Virus record (IMG/VR): IMGVR_UViG_3300032084_002789
Span: 1-40,325 of that record
Direction: 5' to 3' (one strand)
DNA: 40,325 nt
DNA from: a virus
Part shown: one piece after another, positions 15,809 through 23,764 of the stretch
How the letters are laid out: every line of letters starts with the position of its first letter
How positions within the stretch are numbered: position 1 is the stretch's first letter
Notes under the pieces: model-generated
Told to the model about the DNA's origin: nothing
The model's database searches: none
The model's input: only the letters and a program-made list of their open reading frames with translations
Translations under genes and position numbers: made by a program

Positions 15809-16205
15809 TATTATCTCCAGAAAAGGACTGTTTATCTTCACAAATATTTGGACTTAAATACGGAAACATTTGATCAGCGACTTCTACAGCTTTATCACAA
15901 CCACTCTTGACCGCTAAATCTCTTGTTTGCTTCCATGAAACTACAAGATCAAAAAATACATCTCTTTCTTCTGAATTAACCTTTGGAGAAGAAGGAAACG
16001 AGTCTGGAATATCTGGTACTACAACCTTAACACTTTCGGGTATTTGGTTTTTTACGCTGTTAAATAAATTTAAAAGCAATTTTTGAATTGGGCTTAATTT
16101 ATCTTTAAACAAAACCCATATTACTATTCCTACCCCAGCATACAACGCTAAATCTGTTACTCCTAATCCAGCGCTAAATTCTTCAAAACTTTGTGTAAAA
16201 TTCAT
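15801..16205 (-). CDS. single-pass membrane protein, unknown
   Basis: 134 aa. A hydrophobic helix lies at about residues 16-33 (TDLALYAGVGIVIWVLFK), followed by a basic stretch and a Pro/Ser-rich linker (VPDIPDSFPSSPK) and a helical C-terminal domain with two cysteines (SGCDKAVEVADQMF, NICEDK). AAGGAC precedes the ATG. Its arrangement (short N-terminal segment, anchor, linker, soluble domain) parallels the neighbouring 167-aa protein, so they may form a membrane complex. Not recognised. Confidence 0.7.
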   Translation of the reverse strand: MNFTQSFEEFSAGLGVTDLALYAGVGIVIWVLFKDKLSPIQKLLLNLFNSVKNQIPESVKVVVPDIPDSFPSSPKVNSEERDVFFDLVVSWKQTRDLAVKSGCDKAVEVADQMFPYLSPNICEDKQSFSGDNNE

Positions 16206-16215
16206 AATTGTCCTT

Positions 16216-16644
16216 TCATGGTATATATAAAACTGTTACAGATTGATTTTGATAATCTTCATCGTCTAATTGTTTTTTAAGAAAAATACCTGTTTGTCTA
16301 AAAGTAGCAACCAAAGCATCAATACTAGATCCTACTAAAATCATTAAAAATGCTTTGACATATTTGTGAATTATAGGTTCTATGATATTAGGTATTACTG
16401 GTATATTCACAGCTATAAATACTTTATCATAAAAATCTGATAATAATTTTAATGCTAATTCTTTTTTGTCTGGGCTGCTTATATCAGTACCAATTTTTTC
16501 AATAATTTGAATAACACTAGCTGTAACTACTTGTAAAATTTTCCATGCTTCAGCTACTGCGAATCTTTTGACATTTTTCAAGCTATCCTTAACTTGATTG
16601 GTTAGATTGTCAACTTCATTAGTAATTAATTCTTTACTATTCAT
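16216..16644 (-). CDS. amphipathic helical protein, membrane-associated, unknown
   Basis: 142 aa. The start is set at the ATG at 16642-16644 (MNSKELITNEV) because GAGGTAATA lies immediately upstream; a longer reading overlaps the previous gene without a ribosome site. The N-terminal half is a long amphipathic helix; the C-terminal half has a hydrophobic segment (KAFLMILVGSSIDALVATF). No Cys. Not recognised. Part of the membrane-protein cassette between the HhH protein and the proteases. Confidence 0.7.
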   Translation of the reverse strand: MNSKELITNEVDNLTNQVKDSLKNVKRFAVAEAWKILQVVTASVIQIIEKIGTDISSPDKKELALKLLSDFYDKVFIAVNIPVIPNIIEPIIHKYVKAFLMILVGSSIDALVATFRQTGIFLKKQLDDEDYQNQSVTVLYIP

Positions 16645-16651
16645 TATTACC

Positions 16652-17131
16652 TCATGTGTGTATATATTTACGAATTTCTTGATAAATTGAATCACCGATA
16701 CCGTTAATATTAATCAGTTCTTTAATATCTTTAAATTTTTGATTATTTCTATAGTCTATTATTTTTTGTGCTGTAGCAGGTCCTATGTGTGGCAATTGAA
16801 TCAACTCTCCTAAACTTGCTTGGTTTATATTAACTGTAGATATCTTTTTGTCTATTCCTATATAATCTTCTAATTCTTTCCGTTGATTGTCTTGTTCCTT
16901 TTGTTTAGTTATTTCCTGTTGTACTTTTTCTTTTTCTCGTTTCTTAAGATATCTAGATAATACCATACATTGGCCACCCAATAAAATGATACTCTCCACA
17001 CCGTGAGTAACTGCGCTGATAAGATCGTCTTTGGTATCTGGTTCAGTAATTACTCCAATGATAAATAAGCCACTAATAATGAAGCTAACTAATGTAAACC
17101 AGAATTCACTTGTTTGGTAAGATTTTTTCAT
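16652..17131 (-). CDS. membrane-anchored ComEA-like helix-hairpin-helix protein
   Basis: 159 aa from the ATG at 17129-17131 (MKKSYQTSEF); AGAGGA lies 6 nt upstream. The N-terminal half has two hydrophobic helices (WFTLVSFIISGLFIIGVI; GVESIILLGGQCMVL) like a small holin-type membrane module, then a charged coiled region (KKREKEKVQQEITKQKEQ). Residues ~100-158 are two helix-hairpin-helix motifs of the ComEA type (VNINQASLGELIQLPHIG, then ININGIGDSIYQEI), which bind DNA backbone non-specifically. ComEA is the DNA receptor in competence; a phage-encoded, membrane-tethered version could act in genome entry, DNA tethering or exclusion. The leader may be controlled by an RNA hairpin. Confidence 0.8.
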   Translation of the reverse strand: MKKSYQTSEFWFTLVSFIISGLFIIGVITEPDTKDDLISAVTHGVESIILLGGQCMVLSRYLKKREKEKVQQEITKQKEQDNQRKELEDYIGIDKKISTVNINQASLGELIQLPHIGPATAQKIIDYRNNQKFKDIKELININGIGDSIYQEIRKYIHT

Positions 17132-17137
17132 AAGTAG

Positions 17138-17165
17138 TCCTCTGTTATATCTATACACCAGAGGA
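17138..17165 (-). promoter_or_regulatory. SD-sequestering hairpin with a promoter-like motif in its loop
   Basis: In the minus-strand RNA a perfect 7-bp stem, UCCUCUG with CAGAGGA, encloses a 14-nt loop (GUGUAUAGAUAUAA). The 3' arm contains the AGAGGA ribosome binding site of the HhH gene. The GGTGTATA motif (17159-17152) spans the stem/loop edge. A transcript reading through would hide the site; one starting just past the motif would lack the 5' arm and be translatable. This matches the logic known for T4 gene e. Confidence 0.6.
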
Positions 17166-17180
17166 GAACTTATGTATTAT

Positions 17181-17372
17181 TTAGGCTGAGTAATATGTTG
17201 GATCATCAAATTTAGTGTCATATTTAGCTTCTATATCAGCTATAACAGGTTTGTTTGATACATATGTATCTATTTTGTCTTTAGCTGTCGGACCTGTGGG
17301 TTTGGTAGATACTACAATAGTACCATTTTTAATAGGATTAGCTGGTATGCTTTTTTGAATATCGTTTGCCAT
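17181..17372 (-). CDS. hypothetical protein, 63 aa
   Basis: A short, soluble protein with a CAGGAG ribosome binding site directly upstream. It is rich in Lys, Thr and Pro (KPTGPTAKDKIDTY) and ends DDPTYYSA. No membrane segment or motif. It lies between the Cys-rich paralogous proteins and the membrane cassette, so a small virion or connector component is possible. Not recognised. Confidence 0.65.
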   Translation of the reverse strand: MANDIQKSIPANPIKNGTIVVSTKPTGPTAKDKIDTYVSNKPVIADIEAKYDTKFDDPTYYSA

Positions 17373-17400
17373 AATTTATTCTCCTGTTGTTATATTTGAT

Positions 17401-18603
17401 TTAGTCAATACTTATAGTGGTATTAGGATCTGGTTGCCTTGAAATTTTTGGGTTTACACCAGGATGGATCTCCGTTTGAATGAAAGGTCCGTTACCTTTA
17501 GCTCCTTTACCCAGTTGGCCGTTACCATTGCCTTCTTGTGGAGCAGCTGCAAATAGAGGAGAACACGTACAGGATCCAGAAAGTATTTCTATGAAAACTT
17601 TTGATGGGCATTTTTTCTGAGAACAAGAATTAATAAAGAGCGCAGCTTTCTCCATAAACCTTGCAATAGATTTTGCACACCCTTCATTACCAGCGGCTGC
17701 TACAGCTGCTTCGATTGCTGCTGTATAGTCTAGACCTGCAAAAGGATTTGATTGCCTATCATTGTAATAACCTTTACTAAGAGTTACCTCTTTTGATGCA
17801 TATGCTTTGACTTCACAAGCATTTGCTGGAGGAGCTATACCTGTAAGATATTGCCAAGATAAATTAGACCCAGGACAAACAGCATAACCTGGCAGAGCTC
17901 CTTTTGGGTGTAATTGCCATACTGATCTAGTAGGCGCACAACCGCCTTTAATATTTTTCGGCTGTTGGCAACATAAGGTGTAGCCGCCACCAATAGCTGA
18001 TCCAGTATAGCCGTTTGGACATCGCCCTCTAGTTATTTGCATTTCCTGACCAGTGCCGTTGGTTAAGGTATTTTCTCCTTGACAAAATGTTTTTACATTA
18101 GGAGGCGTTGCTCCTACTGGTGTAATACTGCTAAGACCTGGGTATCCATTAGTATCGGTATCATCATCAGTAGCAGTAAAGCAATGTATAGTTATATTAA
18201 CAACGCAATTGCATTGTATGCTTGCAAATCTAGGAGGATCATCTGCACCCGCCCCTTTTGCACTACAATTTAAACCCATAACATTTGCAGCATTATACAA
18301 CTCACTTAAGAATTTTTTCAATAGTTGCGGATTGTCTCTATGTCCTCGAATCACTTTTAGCACTAATGTGCCACTACACAAAGCTCCTAAACCTCTAGGA
18401 TTGCATATAGCTCCTGCTGGTTTGGGTTCACATGTTACATTAGGAGGCACAGCATAACTTATAGGTAAGCATTCATCATAACTACAACCGACTTCAACTT
18501 CTCCTTTAGTTCCGTTTATTTCTTTTAATTTTTCACCATTAAGATCACAATAACTGTGTGTTACTGGCGTATCTTTATTTAGTATTATTGTAACACTACC
18601 CAT
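17401..18603 (-). CDS. Cys-rich structural-like protein, paralog B
   Basis: 400 aa with more than 25 cysteines, including CC and CNC pairs, and little Lys in the core. It aligns with the next upstream gene through shared blocks: YNAANxxGxNCxAKG (103-117), a Cys cluster (QCNCVVNITIHCFT), a CxGxNTL ... GxxLCC block and a NPFAG block. The C-terminus is Gly/Asn/Pro-rich (GNGNGQLGKGAKGNG). There is no signal peptide, so the cysteines would be oxidised only after release, or bind metal. The gene is flanked by membrane, protease and glycosyltransferase genes. I infer a tail-fibre or capsid-decoration protein, possibly glycosylated; no known family recognised. Confidence 0.75.
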   Translation of the reverse strand: MGSVTIILNKDTPVTHSYCDLNGEKLKEINGTKGEVEVGCSYDECLPISYAVPPNVTCEPKPAGAICNPRGLGALCSGTLVLKVIRGHRDNPQLLKKFLSELYNAANVMGLNCSAKGAGADDPPRFASIQCNCVVNITIHCFTATDDDTDTNGYPGLSSITPVGATPPNVKTFCQGENTLTNGTGQEMQITRGRCPNGYTGSAIGGGYTLCCQQPKNIKGGCAPTRSVWQLHPKGALPGYAVCPGSNLSWQYLTGIAPPANACEVKAYASKEVTLSKGYYNDRQSNPFAGLDYTAAIEAAVAAAGNEGCAKSIARFMEKAALFINSCSQKKCPSKVFIEILSGSCTCSPLFAAAPQEGNGNGQLGKGAKGNGPFIQTEIHPGVNPKISRQPDPNTTISID

Positions 18604-18621
18604 ATGATTAAATTTCCTTTT

Positions 18622-19854
18622 TTATATGCCACCTGGATCAGATGGTTCTGGATTAGTCGGTACATCAAATTTAGGGTCAGTAACTGTTGGACCTCCGGGC
18701 CCGTTACCTCCATTGCCGCCGCCATCACCGGGCCAGCCTCCCTCAAGAACCGGATCCGAACATGGAGAACAGCTTACACTGACGCTCTCAACTGACATCA
18801 GTACCGCCGCGCATCCAGGTTTTAACTTCTCGCAAGCGCTGGTAAAACTCTGTAGATCTGGGTCGTTCAGGGCCTCACTTACGGCCTTGTCAGCAGCACT
18901 TTGGGCTGATGGTATACAGCCACTCACTATACCATCTTTAAATGTGTCCGCTGTTATACCAGCAAACGGATTTGCACAAGGTTCTGGAAAATAACCTGAT
19001 GAGCCGCAAAGATCTGAGCCTGCTAATGCCTCAAACCCGCAAGTATCATTAGGTCCAGGTACCGGTGCTAAATATTGATATGATTGCCCATTGTTGCAAG
19101 TCCAAGGTCCTCCACCCGTGTCATGTTTCGTTAACATAAAAGGACCAACATGTAGAGAACAAGCCATGTTTCCGGGTAAACTAGCAGGGTTTTTACAGCA
19201 CAAAATCGAGCCACCTAGAGCCAGAACTGTGGTACCTGCAGGACACTTTGGTGGAATACCCACTGCAGCTGTAATTGCGTTTACATTACCTCCTAAAGTG
19301 TTACCACCAGTACAACTTACAGGCATAGCAGGAACAGCACCACCTACAGGAGATCCATCCTCATCGTAGCCTGATGCCCCCACCTCAATCTGATCCTGCT
19401 CTCCTTCATTAGTATGACAATAAGCTTTTACATACGCTGTTGCATTACAACAGCAATCTTTTAATTTACTAGGATTTCTATTACCGTGACCCTTAGCCGT
19501 ACAATTTGCTCCCTGAGTATTAGCTGCATTATATCCATAATTTAGATGCAGAAGTCTGGTCGCTGGATCCCAGGGGGCATTCAGAATTTTTCTTAAAACA
19601 TTTCCACCACAACCACTCCATTTACTTACACTACAACCACCGGATTGTCTACCTCCTTTTGGTGTGCATGTAATACCACCGTCACCACCCCATTGAATAG
19701 GCCAACAAGCGCCTACCGTTACGCTTGCCATAGCTACTTCCTCATCAATAGTGATTTTATTTCGTTTCATTGCCTCCTTAATACAGGCAGTTTCGGACGA
19801 TAATGATAATTTGATTGAGTTTGTGTTCACACCGAATTCTATGGTTTCACTCAT
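18622..19854 (-). CDS. Cys-rich structural-like protein, paralog A, with Gly/Pro-rich tail
   Basis: 410 aa, paralog of the downstream gene: YNAANxxGxNCxAKG at 108-122, CCCNATAYVKAYCHT, CTGGNTLGG, GGSILCC and CANPFAG occur in the same order. It has over 25 cysteines. The C-terminus is a low-complexity Gly/Asn/Pro tail (PGDGGGNGGNGPGGP) ending NPEPSDPGGI, like a flexible surface stalk. AGGAG precedes the ATG. The DNA is visibly GC-richer than its surroundings (for example 35 of 60 bases at 18721-18780, against 8 of 60 at 21661-21720). That may reflect recent acquisition or selection on Gly/Pro/Ala codons. Likely a virion surface or fibre protein; unproven. Confidence 0.75.
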   Translation of the reverse strand: MSETIEFGVNTNSIKLSLSSETACIKEAMKRNKITIDEEVAMASVTVGACWPIQWGGDGGITCTPKGGRQSGGCSVSKWSGCGGNVLRKILNAPWDPATRLLHLNYGYNAANTQGANCTAKGHGNRNPSKLKDCCCNATAYVKAYCHTNEGEQDQIEVGASGYDEDGSPVGGAVPAMPVSCTGGNTLGGNVNAITAAVGIPPKCPAGTTVLALGGSILCCKNPASLPGNMACSLHVGPFMLTKHDTGGGPWTCNNGQSYQYLAPVPGPNDTCGFEALAGSDLCGSSGYFPEPCANPFAGITADTFKDGIVSGCIPSAQSAADKAVSEALNDPDLQSFTSACEKLKPGCAAVLMSVESVSVSCSPCSDPVLEGGWPGDGGGNGGNGPGGPTVTDPKFDVPTNPEPSDPGGI

Positions 19855-19857
19855 GTG

Positions 19858-20190
19858 TTACTCCTCTATTCTTTTTTCTAGGTTGTCTAATGTTTTGCTT
19901 AAAGTGGCGATGTTGATTTTTAACTCTGTCATCACCTCTGTATTTTTTTCTAAAGCTCTAAATAAAATATTAGTAGCTTCTTTGCTGTCGTTTAATCTTT
20001 CCATGATAAAATTTCTATCTTTGGCATATTGACTACCTTGAGACTGAGCAGCAATCATTTCTTCTACTTCTTTTTTATTAACTAAATTTCTAACAAATGT
20101 AGTCCAAAAACCTATTAAGGCTATAACTACACTTGCCATGTGTGTGGTAAAGTTATCAAAAAAATGACCCACGGTATTAGGATCTGCCAT
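19858..20190 (-). CDS. membrane-anchored coiled-coil protein
   Basis: 110 aa. A hydrophobic helix at about residues 17-35 (HMASVVIALIGFWTTFVRNLV) is followed by a long heptad-type helix running to the C-terminus (EVEEMIAAQ ... TLSKTLDNLEKRIEE). This layout occurs in small phage membrane proteins near lysis or tail genes, such as spanin- or holin-like factors, but also in scaffold proteins. No lipobox or signal cleavage site is seen. The ATG follows the upstream stop by one base. Confidence 0.7.
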   Translation of the reverse strand: MADPNTVGHFFDNFTTHMASVVIALIGFWTTFVRNLVNKKEVEEMIAAQSQGSQYAKDRNFIMERLNDSKEATNILFRALEKNTEVMTELKINIATLSKTLDNLEKRIEE

Positions 20191-20191
20191 A

Positions 20192-20410
20192 TCAATTATC
20201 GCATTCTGTACAAAGACCTAAAATCTTATTCCAAAAATTACATTTTGGTGGTTTAATAGTAGACCAACAATCACAACATTTTTTTAAATCAATATATTTT
20301 TTATTATCAGTAGATAGAGATCGCTCAAAAGCTTGAGCGACCTCGTCTTCTGTTAGTAAAAGATCAATGCATCTATCATCTACATAAACTTTAGTATGTA
20401 TAAATTTCAT
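20192..20410 (-). CDS. small Cys-containing protein, 72 aa
   Basis: Start taken at the ATG at 20408-20410 (MKFIHTKVYV); the two-codon longer reading would need a TTG. The C-terminal third has CCDC and CTEC pairs (KKCCDCWST ... KILGLCTECDN), a possible zinc site. The N-terminus is beta-like (KFIHTKVYVDDRCIDLLL). It may be a small regulator or an assembly factor for the Cys-rich proteins that follow. Not recognised. Confidence 0.65.
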   Translation of the reverse strand: MKFIHTKVYVDDRCIDLLLTEDEVAQAFERSLSTDNKKYIDLKKCCDCWSTIKPPKCNFWNKILGLCTECDN

Positions 20411-20416
20411 AATCAA

Positions 20417-20929
20417 TTACTTTGCTGGATAATTTTGGGAAGTAGGTTTACTAGCATTAGCTTTAAATGTAATACTACCAGGAATAGCAGCGTTAGATCT
20501 AGCAGCATTGTCGTTACCATAACTATCTGAACTAGTAGCAGGATAACTTAATGCAAAATCTCCAGTAAAGATGTTAAATTTACCGGCTCTAATAGCAGTA
20601 GCTGTTAGAACAGTGCTGGCACTTTCTATATAATTAATACTTCTTACATATGCTGGGTATATGCTACCATTACGCAAAGGTCTTTTAGATCCTACAGGAT
20701 CTGATGATCTTTGAGCTATTAAAGTATTGGTATCTTTACCAAAAGCATATCCTAGAATAGCTTTTTGCGCATCGTCGCCATTATGAGGAGTTGAGTCAAA
20801 TACATGAGTCTGATCATAATAATTAGCTGGTTTGTGGATTTTAACATTAGCAGATCCTGAGGAACCTGCAGCGATAGTTGTTTTATTAGACCCTTCTGTT
20901 GACCCAACAACATAGTGAATACTTGCCAT
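20417..20929 (-). CDS. probable virion structural protein, 170 aa
   Basis: Ala/Ser/Thr-rich soluble protein with no Cys, many short beta-like stretches (SASTVLTATAIRAGKFNIFTG) and a small-residue composition common in capsid-decoration or tail proteins. A strong AAGGAG ribosome binding site lies 6 nt before the ATG and a GGTGTATA motif 54 nt upstream, as expected for a highly expressed gene. It opens the run leading to the Cys-rich paralogs. No family recognised; the structural call rests on composition and context. Confidence 0.6.
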   Translation of the reverse strand: MASIHYVVGSTEGSNKTTIAAGSSGSANVKIHKPANYYDQTHVFDSTPHNGDDAQKAILGYAFGKDTNTLIAQRSSDPVGSKRPLRNGSIYPAYVRSINYIESASTVLTATAIRAGKFNIFTGDFALSYPATSSDSYGNDNAARSNAAIPGSITFKANASKPTSQNYPAK

Positions 20930-20982
20930 GATATCTCCTTAATATTCGTTTAGATTGGATGATGATACTGTTTCATATGGTA

Positions 20983-20990
20983 TATACACC
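20983..20990 (-). promoter_or_regulatory. GGTGTATA motif upstream of a structural-like gene
   Basis: On the minus strand GGTGTATATACC, itself nearly palindromic, lies in the 64-bp gap before the 170-aa gene, 54 nt from its ATG. It is one of four exact copies of the octamer that I found on this strand. A phage-specific promoter element is possible. Confidence 0.4.
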
Positions 20991-20993
20991 TTT

Positions 20994-21740
20994 TTATTGA
21001 AAAAGTTTATACCAATCAGAATACTCTTCAGGAGAGATTAGTATGTTAGAGCAGCTAGCGTCCAATTGCGTTCTAGATACAAAATCGGTCCTCACATTCA
21101 CTATTTTGCGAGTAGAACACAATAAATCAAATTTATCAACATTATCAGAGATACAGCTATCTATTTGTTTATATAAGGGAAATATCGTGTTCAGTAATTT
21201 CTTAGCCCCAGTATTAGATAAAACATATCCGTAAGTTCCAGTAATTAACCCCCTAGGTTTTGAAACAATATTATTTATAACCTTTTTTTGAAAGCCGGGT
21301 ATTTCATTACATCCTAAATATAAAATGTCAAAAATATGATTATTGACTTCTATTTCTTCTAATACTCTTGCTAAATCATTATCAAAATTTTCATTAATAA
21401 TAATATCATCTTCTAATACTAAGAAAGGCTTATGGCTATCTTGGCATTCTTGATAAATTAAATGATGAGATAAAGCACAAGCTAATGATCCATAAGTTAA
21501 TGAAATACCATAAACTCTTTGTTTCTTTGCTATAATATCGTTTTTAGCTTTATTGGTAACAATATAATCTGGAACTAATCTGATATCTAAAAATTTACCA
21601 ACTACAGCTTCGTATCTTTTACATGTTTTAGATAAAAACTTAGATTTTTTAACTTCTTTTTCAAAGTATACTTTTTTATTTTTATCTTCATCTAAATTAA
21701 TATAATAATTTTTATCGAAATATGTATATAAGTCTATCAT
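20994..21740 (-). CDS. glycosyltransferase family 25 (LPS-type) protein
   Basis: 248 aa. The GT25 layout is clear: an N-terminal YYINLDEDKNK strand, a YGSLACALSHHLIYQ helix, the metal-binding LVLEDD at 107-112, and GTYGYVLSNTGAKKLL near the acceptor site. GT25 enzymes add galactose or glucose to lipopolysaccharide or to collagen-type proteins. It has no membrane segment. It starts in an ATGA overlap with the GT2-like gene and is the last glycosyltransferase before the structural-like genes, which fits modification of those proteins or of host surface sugars. Confidence 0.88.
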   Translation of the reverse strand: MIDLYTYFDKNYYINLDEDKNKKVYFEKEVKKSKFLSKTCKRYEAVVGKFLDIRLVPDYIVTNKAKNDIIAKKQRVYGISLTYGSLACALSHHLIYQECQDSHKPFLVLEDDIIINENFDNDLARVLEEIEVNNHIFDILYLGCNEIPGFQKKVINNIVSKPRGLITGTYGYVLSNTGAKKLLNTIFPLYKQIDSCISDNVDKFDLLCSTRKIVNVRTDFVSRTQLDASCSNILISPEEYSDWYKLFQ

Positions 21741-22681
21741 GATTTGGTATATTTAAAAATTTCATTTTTCTTTATAAATTGTTCCACAGGGTACTTATCC
21801 CATTTTATAGTTATCTTTTTAGATGCGTCGTTTATTGATATGTTTCCGTGATCATTATTATTCATATTAGTAATTCTATTGTTTATTTTATCTATAAAAC
21901 AGTATGACTCCCAACAAAAATGTTTAAAATAAGCAACTATAAAATCTTGATGCTCTATGTACTCATAATTTTCATCTGTTTGTCGTATTAAAAAATGATG
22001 AGAAGATATATTATTTCCATGTATATTGTAGATAGCGCAATCAATATTGTCTAATACTTTTGATGTAATATTATTATCTCTCCATTTTTGACGCCAGCCA
22101 GCATCTTCAAAAGGGTGAATTCCCTGTAATTCTTTTGTTGATGTGTTTAACAAAACATTTAAAGCTTTTTTGTTAAATATATAACTAAAAGGCATACCAA
22201 ACTTTGTGTTACTGTTTAAATCTTTGTGCCAATAACCACCCACATTATCAAAGTTTCCTGTGTATAATTTATTATTATTTAATTGATATTTAATATTAGA
22301 AGATAATACATCTGACTTATATTTTTTATAATATTTTAACATAACTTCAATGTAATTTAGTTTGTATATATCATCATCATCAATTTTAATAAAAAGATTA
22401 TATTTATTGTAGTTGTTATCATGCTTTATAGGATAAAGATAATTTTCATGTTGACTTAAATTTTTATGAAAACATAAATTAAGACGAGAATCTTTAAGTA
22501 AGTCAGATAATAAATTTTTATAATCTGATTCTTCTGAATCTTGGTCTATAGACACACCTACGCAATACTTAATATTTTGATATGATTGATTCAGAATAGA
22601 TATGATGGAGCTTCTTAAGTGGTAGGGTCGTTTGTATGAAGTCGTAAAACATAATATATTTTGATTTATAGCTTTAAACAT
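21737..22681 (-). CDS. GT2-like glycosyltransferase with C-terminal accessory module
   Basis: 314 aa. The N-terminus NILCFTTSYKRPYHLRSSI and the DDDD at 101-104 (FIKIDDDDIYKLNYI) are the donor- and metal-binding parts of a GT-A (family 2) enzyme. YIFNKKALNVLL follows as the family's inverting-enzyme helix region. From about residue 255 to the end is a module FCWESYCFIDKINNRITN..NDHG..IxIKWD that recurs in the downstream-numbered neighbour and, weaker, in the RgpF-like protein at 38148. It is probably an active transferase; sugar unknown. Confidence 0.8.
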   Translation of the reverse strand: MFKAINQNILCFTTSYKRPYHLRSSIISILNQSYQNIKYCVGVSIDQDSEESDYKNLLSDLLKDSRLNLCFHKNLSQHENYLYPIKHDNNYNKYNLFIKIDDDDIYKLNYIEVMLKYYKKYKSDVLSSNIKYQLNNNKLYTGNFDNVGGYWHKDLNSNTKFGMPFSYIFNKKALNVLLNTSTKELQGIHPFEDAGWRQKWRDNNITSKVLDNIDCAIYNIHGNNISSHHFLIRQTDENYEYIEHQDFIVAYFKHFCWESYCFIDKINNRITNMNNNDHGNISINDASKKITIKWDKYPVEQFIKKNEIFKYTKS

Positions 22682-22683
22682 AA

Positions 22684-23757
22684 CTACTGATGAACACTAT
22701 AGTAGTAGTTACCATTTTCGTGATATTTTTTATAAAATTTTTCCTCGCCCCAAGTGTCCCAAGTAATAGTCATATCTTCATTATTTAATATTTCGAAAGC
22801 TCCGTGATCATCATTAAATATATTATACATTCTATTGTTTCGTTTATTTAAGTATACATATGAGGACCAAAAATTATGTTCAAATATACAAACGGTAAAA
22901 TTATCATCTTCTAAATAAGCATAAGGAGCATCTTCATTTTCTCTTTCACTATATGTATTAACACTATCTGTTTGGCTTTGGTTTGATATTTGATGAAAAT
23001 CTACTTGCTGATGATAATGCTTAAGTAGTGCTTCTAACTTAATATTCTGTATCTTAATTTTATGCTCTAACCAAATATCTCTCCATAAATATAAATCCTT
23101 ACAATCGTTTTTAATTAATACATCTAAAGCTTTTTTATTAAAAATATAATTATAGCTTAAATTATTGTCTTCATTTTTCTCAATAATATTATTGTTAACT
23201 TGACACTTAGAGTCTACACATATAACATCTTTCTTTTTCTTGATATAATTATCAATTAAAGTTGAGATATAGTTCGTTTCAAATATATAATCCATGGTTA
23301 AATGAATATATAAATTATAATTATGATAATCTTTAATGGTTTGTATTGTATCCACTAAATTATCGACAGATGCTGTATTAATATCTTGAAACTGTATCTT
23401 AATTTTAGTATTATATTTATCTAAAATATTAGTAAAATACTTTTTATTGTCTTTAGAAGATACGAAAATATTTAATACATAATCTATTTTTTTATCGTAA
23501 GATTGTAGTTCTATATTATTAATTAATCTAACAATATTATCTATGCTAGCGCTATAAACAGAAATTAAACCTAAAGGTCTAGGTATCATTTTTAAACTAG
23601 TGCTTTGAGCGTTTGTAGTTGATTTTGGTTTTTTTGTTATCTTTTTCTTAACTGGTTTTTTCTTAATTGTTGTTTTTTTACTAATTGATGGTTTTTTATC
23701 TTTAGTAGATTTTACTGTTGTTGTAGATTGTCGCTTGGTGGTTTTTTGTCTTGCCAT
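22684..23757 (-). CDS. degenerate GT2-like paralog with lysine-rich N-terminal tail
   Basis: 357 aa. The first ~50 residues are almost only Lys, Thr, Ser and Pro (KKTTIKKKPVKKKITKKPK), histone-tail-like. The body parallels the 314-aa gene next to it: NLYIHLTMDYIFETNYI replaces NLFIKIDDDDIYKLNYI, YIFNKKALDVLI is kept, and the C-terminal module FWSSYVYLNKRNNRMYN..DDHG..MTITWD is well conserved. The acidic metal-binding cluster is reduced to MDY, so catalysis is doubtful. It may be a regulatory or carrier partner of its sibling, or bind an acidic glycan or nucleic acid through the tail. Confidence 0.75.
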   Translation of the reverse strand: MARQKTTKRQSTTTVKSTKDKKPSISKKTTIKKKPVKKKITKKPKSTTNAQSTSLKMIPRPLGLISVYSASIDNIVRLINNIELQSYDKKIDYVLNIFVSSKDNKKYFTNILDKYNTKIKIQFQDINTASVDNLVDTIQTIKDYHNYNLYIHLTMDYIFETNYISTLIDNYIKKKKDVICVDSKCQVNNNIIEKNEDNNLSYNYIFNKKALDVLIKNDCKDLYLWRDIWLEHKIKIQNIKLEALLKHYHQQVDFHQISNQSQTDSVNTYSERENEDAPYAYLEDDNFTVCIFEHNFWSSYVYLNKRNNRMYNIFNDDHGAFEILNNEDMTITWDTWGEEKFYKKYHENGNYYYSVHQ

Positions 23758-23764
23758 TTTTATA

